From positions 894,396-958,395 of the forward strand of contig MFFN01000004.1 of the NCBI GenBank assembly GCA_001777915.1: a DNA stretch of 64,000 nt. The letters are read 5' to 3'. This DNA is from Candidatus Edwardsbacteria bacterium RifOxyA12_full_54_48. GTDB taxonomy: Bacteria > Edwardsbacteria > AC1 > EtOH8. Shown piece by piece: positions 60,359 to 64,000 of this stretch (position 1 is the stretch's first letter; each line of letters begins with the position of its first letter). Position numbers and translations under genes: made by a program. The notes beneath the pieces are model-generated. The model was not told the origin of the DNA, made no database searches, and was given only the letters and a program-made list of their open reading frames with translations.

Positions 60359-61123
60359 TTAAATAAGAATTTGCGGCCTATTGGTTCTGGGATGCAAAAC
60401 AATATCGATATCCGTCTCATAGACTGGTTTTAAGACGGCCTCTTTTAATACTTCGTTGGGCCGGCTATCGGCGTTAATGGCCCCCTGATGCAGCAGTATT
60501 ATCCGGTCACAAAAACTGGCGGCCAGGTTCAGATCGTGCAGGACGGCTATGACCAAAACCCCGCTTTGGGAGCTTAATCTTCTGGCCGTATCCAAAATCA
60601 AACGTTGGTGCTTAAGGTCCAGATGATTGGTAGGCTCGTCCATCAATAATACTTTGGGCTGCTGGGCCAAGGCCCGGGCCAATATCACCCGCTGCCGCTC
60701 ACCGCCCGAAAGTTCGGTGATAGAACGTTCCTTCAACTGACAGCAGTCGCTCTGCCGCATGGCCTCCTCGATTATCTTTTGGTCGCGGGCGGTCTCATCC
60801 TGCAGGGCTTTCAGGAACGGGCTCCGGCCCATGGCCACGATCTCGTAGGCGGTAAAATCGAAGGGGAAGAAATTGTCCTGAAAAACCACCGAGATCACCC
60901 GGGCCAGAGCCTGCGAATTATACCCGGAGATATCTTTTCCCCCAATCATTATCCGGCCGGAGAAATTAATTCTTAAACCGGCCAGGCATGCCAGTAAAGT
61001 GCTTTTGCCCGAGCCATTGGGCCCGATTAGCCCTATCATCTCTCCGGAAGCGGCCTGAAGGCTGATATCGCGAAGGGCCGTGATCGTTCCGTAGCGGTAT
61101 GTCAGATGGTTTACAGCTATCAT
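60359..61123 (-). CDS. btuD: Cobalamin ABC transporter ATPase BtuD
   Basis: The 254-residue ABC ATPase starts at ATG 61123, which shares ATGA with the btuC stop and shows coupled translation; a GTG at 61147 is an alternative. It has Walker A GPNGSGKST, Q-loop FQDNFFPFD, signature ELSGGERQRV, Walker B VLLMDEPTNH and the H-loop VLHDLN. It belongs to the FecE/BtuD/BhuV class that powers B12, haem or siderophore importers. The riboswitch favours cobalamin. Confidence 0.93.
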   Translation of the reverse strand: MIAVNHLTYRYGTITALRDISLQAASGEMIGLIGPNGSGKSTLLACLAGLRINFSGRIMIGGKDISGYNSQALARVISVVFQDNFFPFDFTAYEIVAMGRSPFLKALQDETARDQKIIEEAMRQSDCCQLKERSITELSGGERQRVILARALAQQPKVLLMDEPTNHLDLKHQRLILDTARRLSSQSGVLVIAVLHDLNLAASFCDRIILLHQGAINADSRPNEVLKEAVLKPVYETDIDIVLHPRTNRPQILI

Positions 61124-62085
61124 ATCTTCTGCGATTTTTTCCTCCACAACAGGAAAATGAAAAACGGCACACCCAAAAGAGCTGTAATAACGCCGACCGG
61201 GATTTCGAAATTACCCAAGCTTCTGGCCAAGGTGTCCGAGAGGATCAACAGGCTGGCGCCCAACAGTCCGGAGACCGGCAGCAGGCGTTTGTTGTTCGGC
61301 CCCGACAGCATCCTTCCCAGGTGGGGCACCATCAACCCGATAAAACCGATCACCCCGGCCAAGGAAACCAGCGCCGCCACCATCAGGGCCATGATGAAAA
61401 ACACGATCTTTTTCAGCCGTTCCACCGGAACCCCCATGCTCTGGGCCTGGGCCTCCCCCAGGGTCAGCAGGTTCAGGTTTTTCGACTGGATCCATAGATA
61501 GACCGATCCTGAAACCACCAGCACCGAGGCGATGGCCATCAGGACGACGGTGTCCCGGGTAAACAGTATCCCCAGGTTGCCCATTAAAATATAGATCATA
61601 TCCTGCAGCTGTCTTCCGGCCAGCGACATCAGCAGCATTATCAGGCCGGAGAAGAAGGCATTGACCACTACGCCGGATAATATCATGGTCTCTGAAGGAA
61701 GCCGCCCGTGGACCCTGGCCAGCCGGTAGACCAAAAAGATAGCGGCCACTCCGAAAAAGAAAGAAAATAACTGCAAGGTGAAAGCCCCGGCCAGGCCGGA
61801 CGATAGGCCCAGGATTAAGGCTAAAGCCGTGCCGAAGGCCGCTCCGCCTGAAACCCCCAACAGATAGGGTTCGGCCAGGGCATTGCCCAAAACCGCCTGC
61901 AGGGCGGCGCCGGAAACAGCCAGGCCCATCCCCACCAGGGCTCCCAGCAAGACCCGGGGCAGCCTGATGGAGGCTATCTCCGGGCTGACCAACAGTCCGA
62001 ACCCGCCAGGGCCGAAGGAAAGGCCGGCCAAAACCGCCAGGAAAAGTATCAGCGGCGACAGCCAGGTTAAATGCTTATTTCTCAT
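61120..62085 (-). CDS. btuC: Cobalamin ABC transporter permease BtuC
   Basis: A 321-residue FecCD-family permease with about ten membrane helices. Typical segments are RLPRVLLGALVGMGLAVSGAALQAVLGNALAEPYLLGVSGGAAFG near the N-terminus and VSLAGVIGFIGLMVPHLGRMLSG before the coupling helix, then LLPVSGLLGASLLILSDTLAR. It overlaps btuF by 11 bp and btuD by 4 bp. It forms the membrane channel of the B12 importer. Confidence 0.94.
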   Translation of the reverse strand: MRNKHLTWLSPLILFLAVLAGLSFGPGGFGLLVSPEIASIRLPRVLLGALVGMGLAVSGAALQAVLGNALAEPYLLGVSGGAAFGTALALILGLSSGLAGAFTLQLFSFFFGVAAIFLVYRLARVHGRLPSETMILSGVVVNAFFSGLIMLLMSLAGRQLQDMIYILMGNLGILFTRDTVVLMAIASVLVVSGSVYLWIQSKNLNLLTLGEAQAQSMGVPVERLKKIVFFIMALMVAALVSLAGVIGFIGLMVPHLGRMLSGPNNKRLLPVSGLLGASLLILSDTLARSLGNFEIPVGVITALLGVPFFIFLLWRKKSQKI

Positions 62086-62974
62086 AAAATATTCTATTAA
62101 GCTCTTTTAATCCCATAACAGACCGGGGTCCGGCCCGCAGGATAATATCCAGATCCAGATCGTCGAACACTTTTTTATTCTTAACTGCCGGGATGTTCTG
62201 CCAGCCAATCCGTTCAGACAATCGTTTTTTATCGGTTTGGGGATGGAGGATCAGTATTATATCCGGCCGACGTTGAATGACGACCTCCGGGTTGATGACG
62301 GCATAATCCCGTCCAACATCCGACATGATATTTATACCCCCGGCTCGATCTATCAGCAGCCCCACCAATCCCAGTTGGCCGGCGGTCATCAACGGCTGAG
62401 ACGATATCTCGGCATAGACCTTGGGCCTTTTACCTGGCGGAATCATCTCCAGGGAGGAGGTTGTTTTTTTTGAGGTGGCGGAGAAAACAGCCAATAGTGA
62501 ATCGGCAGCGGCCTGTTTATTGAAAACAATAGAAAGAAGCTGGATATTTTGGGATATATCGTCAAGGCTGACCGGGTTCAGGACCAATACCGGAATGTTC
62601 AGCGCCTTTAGTTTGGCCAGGATGGGAGTATTTTTCGTTCCCACCATGACCGCCAGGTCCGGTTTTAAGGCCAGTATCCTTTCCAGATTGGCGGTAGCAG
62701 CGTCGCCCACCACTTCTTTCTCCCTGACCTGCGGGGGATAGTTGCACCAGGCGGTTACGCCTACCAGCTTATCATCGGCCTGCAGGGCGTAGATCATTTC
62801 AGTCACATTGGGAGCGAAGGAGATCACCCGGGCAGGGGTTTTGGATAATGAAACTGTCCGACCAATATCGTCGGTTATTGTTAATTTCCCCCCGGAGTAC
62901 AGCCGCTGGGGTTCCGTTTGATTACAGCTTATAAAAAAAAGCGTTGCCGTGATTAGCAGAAAGGATTTTTTCAT
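62075..62974 (-). CDS. btuF: Cobalamin ABC transporter substrate-binding lipoprotein BtuF
   Basis: The 299-residue protein has a lipoprotein signal (lipobox FIS-C at Cys17) and the class III periplasmic-binding fold. TITDDIGRTVSLSKTPARVISFAPNVTEMIYAL is the family start, followed by VGVTAWCNYPP, LERILALKPDLAV and NPEVVIQRRPDIIL. It captures B12 in the periplasm and hands it to BtuCD. It is the first gene behind the cobalamin riboswitch and its attenuator, with GGGGG ahead of the ATG. Confidence 0.93.
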   Translation of the reverse strand: MKKSFLLITATLFFISCNQTEPQRLYSGGKLTITDDIGRTVSLSKTPARVISFAPNVTEMIYALQADDKLVGVTAWCNYPPQVREKEVVGDAATANLERILALKPDLAVMVGTKNTPILAKLKALNIPVLVLNPVSLDDISQNIQLLSIVFNKQAAADSLLAVFSATSKKTTSSLEMIPPGKRPKVYAEISSQPLMTAGQLGLVGLLIDRAGGINIMSDVGRDYAVINPEVVIQRRPDIILILHPQTDKKRLSERIGWQNIPAVKNKKVFDDLDLDIILRAGPRSVMGLKELNRIFYEK

Positions 62975-62987
62975 ATACCCCCAAATT

Positions 62988-63021
62988 GAAAAAGCTCGAA
63001 CCTTATGAAAAGATTCGAGCC
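62988..63021 (-). terminator. Attenuator terminator of the cobalamin riboswitch
   Basis: Read on the - strand, CTCGAATC pairs with GGTTCGAG and is followed by CTTTTTC. It lies between the aptamer and btuF. GACCTTCGAG just upstream (near 63065) could pair with the arm as an anti-terminator. Confidence 0.8.
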
Positions 63022-63075
63022 TTGACCTTAAAACAAATCAAGCCCGACCTTTTCCCTCGAAGGTCCGGTAAATAT

Positions 63076-63253
63076 CCTGTTAAGGCCGGTCTCCTGGCTT
63101 GCCCGAATCCCAAGCGCCTTCCCGTGGTAACAGTGGCGATATGCTTGGATCTATTATTTGGGCTTACAGTTGCGGGGCAGCTCCCGATTTTCTAAAAAAT
63201 TAGAGCACGGGATTCCCGATTATCTCCCGAAAATTCGGGAGCACCTTAACAGG
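63076..63253 (-). promoter_or_regulatory. Cobalamin riboswitch
   Basis: On the - strand the P1 stem pairs CCTGTTAAGG (63253-63244) with CCTTAACAGG (63085-63076). Between them are GGTGC, GGGAATCCCGTG, the B12 box-like AGCTGCCCCGCAACTGTAA, GGGAAGG and GCCAGGAGACCGGCC, the hallmark blocks of adenosylcobalamin riboswitches. B12 binding should stop transcription of btuFCD and the genes behind. Confidence 0.96.
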
Positions 63254-63257
63254 CTGG

Positions 63258-63286
63258 ATTATATAAGAAATTTTAAATTTTGTCAA
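63258..63286 (-). promoter_or_regulatory. Consensus sigma-70 promoter of the btu operon
   Basis: On the - strand TTGACA (63286-63281) and TATAAT (63263-63258) with a 17-base spacer, a perfect match to consensus. The transcript starts right at the P1 stem of the riboswitch. Confidence 0.92.
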
Positions 63287-63301
63287 GTGGTACTAAAATT
63301 G

Positions 63302-63414
63302 ACCTGCTGGACAAAGCCGGTAGATTATTTTTGCCCATTTGGGCGTAGTCTGCCGACTACATCCTTCATTAGCCAGGCATAGAGCATAACCGATTTCGTC
63401 GGTCAAAGGCGGAG
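63302..63414. repeat. Structured dispersed repeat, copy A
   Basis: It contains TTTTTGCCCATTTGGGCGTA, hairpin GTAGTCTGCCGACTAC, CATCCTTCATTAGCCAGGC, AGAGCATAACCGATTTCGTC and GGCGGAGA in order. Copies B and C follow. It has about ten extra bases near its left end compared with them. Confidence 0.85.
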
Positions 63415-63442
63415 ATAGTTCTGGCATTAAGCTGACAAAAGC

Positions 63443-63560
63443 TCTGGCTCGCCAGACGAAGCCTGCTGGTTATTTTTGCCCACCTGGGCGTAGTCTGCCG
63501 ACTACATTCTTCATTAGCCAGGCGTAGAGCATAACGGATTTCGTCGGCTAAAGGCGGAGA
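63443..63560. repeat. Structured dispersed repeat, copy B
   Basis: Same blocks as copy A with point changes (GCCCACCTGGGC hairpin, CATTCTTCATTAGCC, GGCGTAGAGC). It has a fuller left end (TCTGGCTCGCCAGACGAAGC) that forms a hairpin of its own. It lies 53 bp from the stop of the GIY-YIG gene. Confidence 0.85.
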
Positions 63561-63613
63561 GTCAGCCTCCTTCGTTCCTCTTGATAGAAAATAAATAAAG
63601 GGAACTACGGCGG

Positions 63614-63865
63614 CTAAAGGGATTTTAATAAATGTTTTAGTGAGAACGCTCGACCGGAACCGCTTTTGAGGTATTTCTCAAAAAGGAAAGCCTTTTCTTT
63701 ATTTTTGAAGCAGCAATACCAAATTAAATCGTATGGTCCTTTATTTTTGGTATATTGTGCCAATCCCTCATTATGCTTTTTCAATCTCTCGGTCAAACTA
63801 TTTGTGCAGCCAACATAGGTTTTCAAAGTTGTTTGGCTTCGAATTATGTAAACGAAGTAATCCAT
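63614..63865 (-). CDS. GIY-YIG domain endonuclease-like protein
   Basis: The 83-residue protein (ATG 63865; a TTG two codons earlier is also open) is a stand-alone GIY-YIG domain of the UPF0213/YhbQ-like type: FVYIIRSQ, TYVGCTNSLTERLKKHN with the catalytic Arg, and FLFEKYLKSGSGR with the metal-binding Glu. Such small proteins may cut or nick DNA, but most have no known role. It lies between copies B and C of a structured repeat, on an otherwise gene-free end of the window. Confidence 0.88.
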   Translation of the reverse strand: MDYFVYIIRSQTTLKTYVGCTNSLTERLKKHNEGLAQYTKNKGPYDLIWYCCFKNKEKAFLFEKYLKSGSGRAFSLKHLLKSL

Positions 63866-63896
63866 GCCCAAAACAATTAAAATAGTTTAATTTCTC

Positions 63897-64000
63897 TCTG
63901 GCTTGCCAGACGAAGCCTGCTGGTTATTTTTGCCCACCTGGGCGTAGTCTGCCGACTACATCCTTCATTAGCCAGGCATAGAGCATAACCGATTTCGTCG
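63897..64000. repeat. Structured dispersed repeat, copy C (cut by window end)
   Basis: It starts with CTCTGGCTTGCCAGACGAAGC and carries the same blocks as copies A and B up to the last base of the window, so it continues beyond it. It lies upstream of the start of the GIY-YIG gene, in the same orientation as A and B. Confidence 0.85.

Noticed and set aside
63302-64000. The three terminal repeats as a CRISPR array
   Set aside because: The repeats are ~110 bp, imperfect and irregularly spaced with a gene between two of them. No cas gene is present.

Overview
The window looks like one contiguous piece of a chromosome from an anaerobic, double-membrane bacterium of the Fibrobacterota-Chlorobiota-Bacteroidota (FCB) kind. 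GC content is moderate to high. An outer membrane is indicated by BamD, Lnt, a TonB-type protein, a BtuB-type receptor and lipoproteins. Two secreted proteins end in the C-terminal sorting domain of type IX secretion, which points to FCB. A flavodiiron protein, a rubredoxin and a radical SAM activase point to anaerobic life. A lineage such as candidate division TA06/Edwardsbacteria would fit, but that placement is an inference and no rRNA is present to test it. No prophage, CRISPR array or transposase gene was seen.

Region 1 (1-14354, + strand) holds the end of smc, a CorA-type transporter and ftsY. A promoter, FMN riboswitch and terminator then lead into ribD-ribE-ribBA-ribH, followed by nusB, a phosphoesterase, a glycosyltransferase, a flippase-like membrane protein, fmt, a DUF116 protein, rsmB and two kinase-less PASTA proteins. 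Region 2 (14355-17788) has rpe and an oxygen/NO detoxification set (flavin reductase-like protein, rubredoxin, flavodiiron protein), set among palindromic and dispersed repeats. Region 3 (17789-26182) is the classical ffh-rpsP-khpA-rimM-trmD-rplS-rnhB-yraN cluster, then a glycosyltransferase, comM, bamD and nadD.

Region 4 (26179-35409) is a cyclic-nucleotide signalling locus. It has a membrane M50 metalloprotease fused to two cNMP-binding domains, a PHP phosphoesterase, two single-domain cNMP-binding proteins encoded divergently, a small unknown protein and a 1254-residue class III adenylyl cyclase with AAA and TPR modules. Region 5 (35416-41106, - strand) pairs a sigma-54 activator gene with a near-consensus -24/-12 promoter that reads into a small protein and a large secreted beta-propeller-like protein. 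Region 6 (41299-52312, + strand) has an LPP20-like secreted protein, a UvrD-type helicase, a radical SAM enzyme, a histidine kinase and receiver pair, an outer-membrane protein, an HtpX-type protease and a secreted M28 peptidase.

Region 7 (52369-52992) has two tRNA-Ser genes, each followed by an odd ~115 bp tail built from an inverted copy of its own T-arm, a shared palindromic module and a direct copy of its own 3' end. Region 8 has an ECF sigma factor and anti-sigma factor (+), then on the - strand a TonB-like protein, lnt and purN. Region 9 (57854-63286, - strand) is a vitamin B12 uptake operon: consensus promoter, cobalamin riboswitch, terminator, btuF, btuC, btuD, two small proteins (winged helix and DUF2292) and btuB. 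The last 700 bases carry three copies of a ~110 bp structured repeat around a GIY-YIG nuclease gene.

Repeat invasion is a recurring theme: a palindromic repeat inserted in frame in ffh, heptanucleotide tandem repeats inside ftsY and fmt, and the related palindromic module in the tRNA tails.
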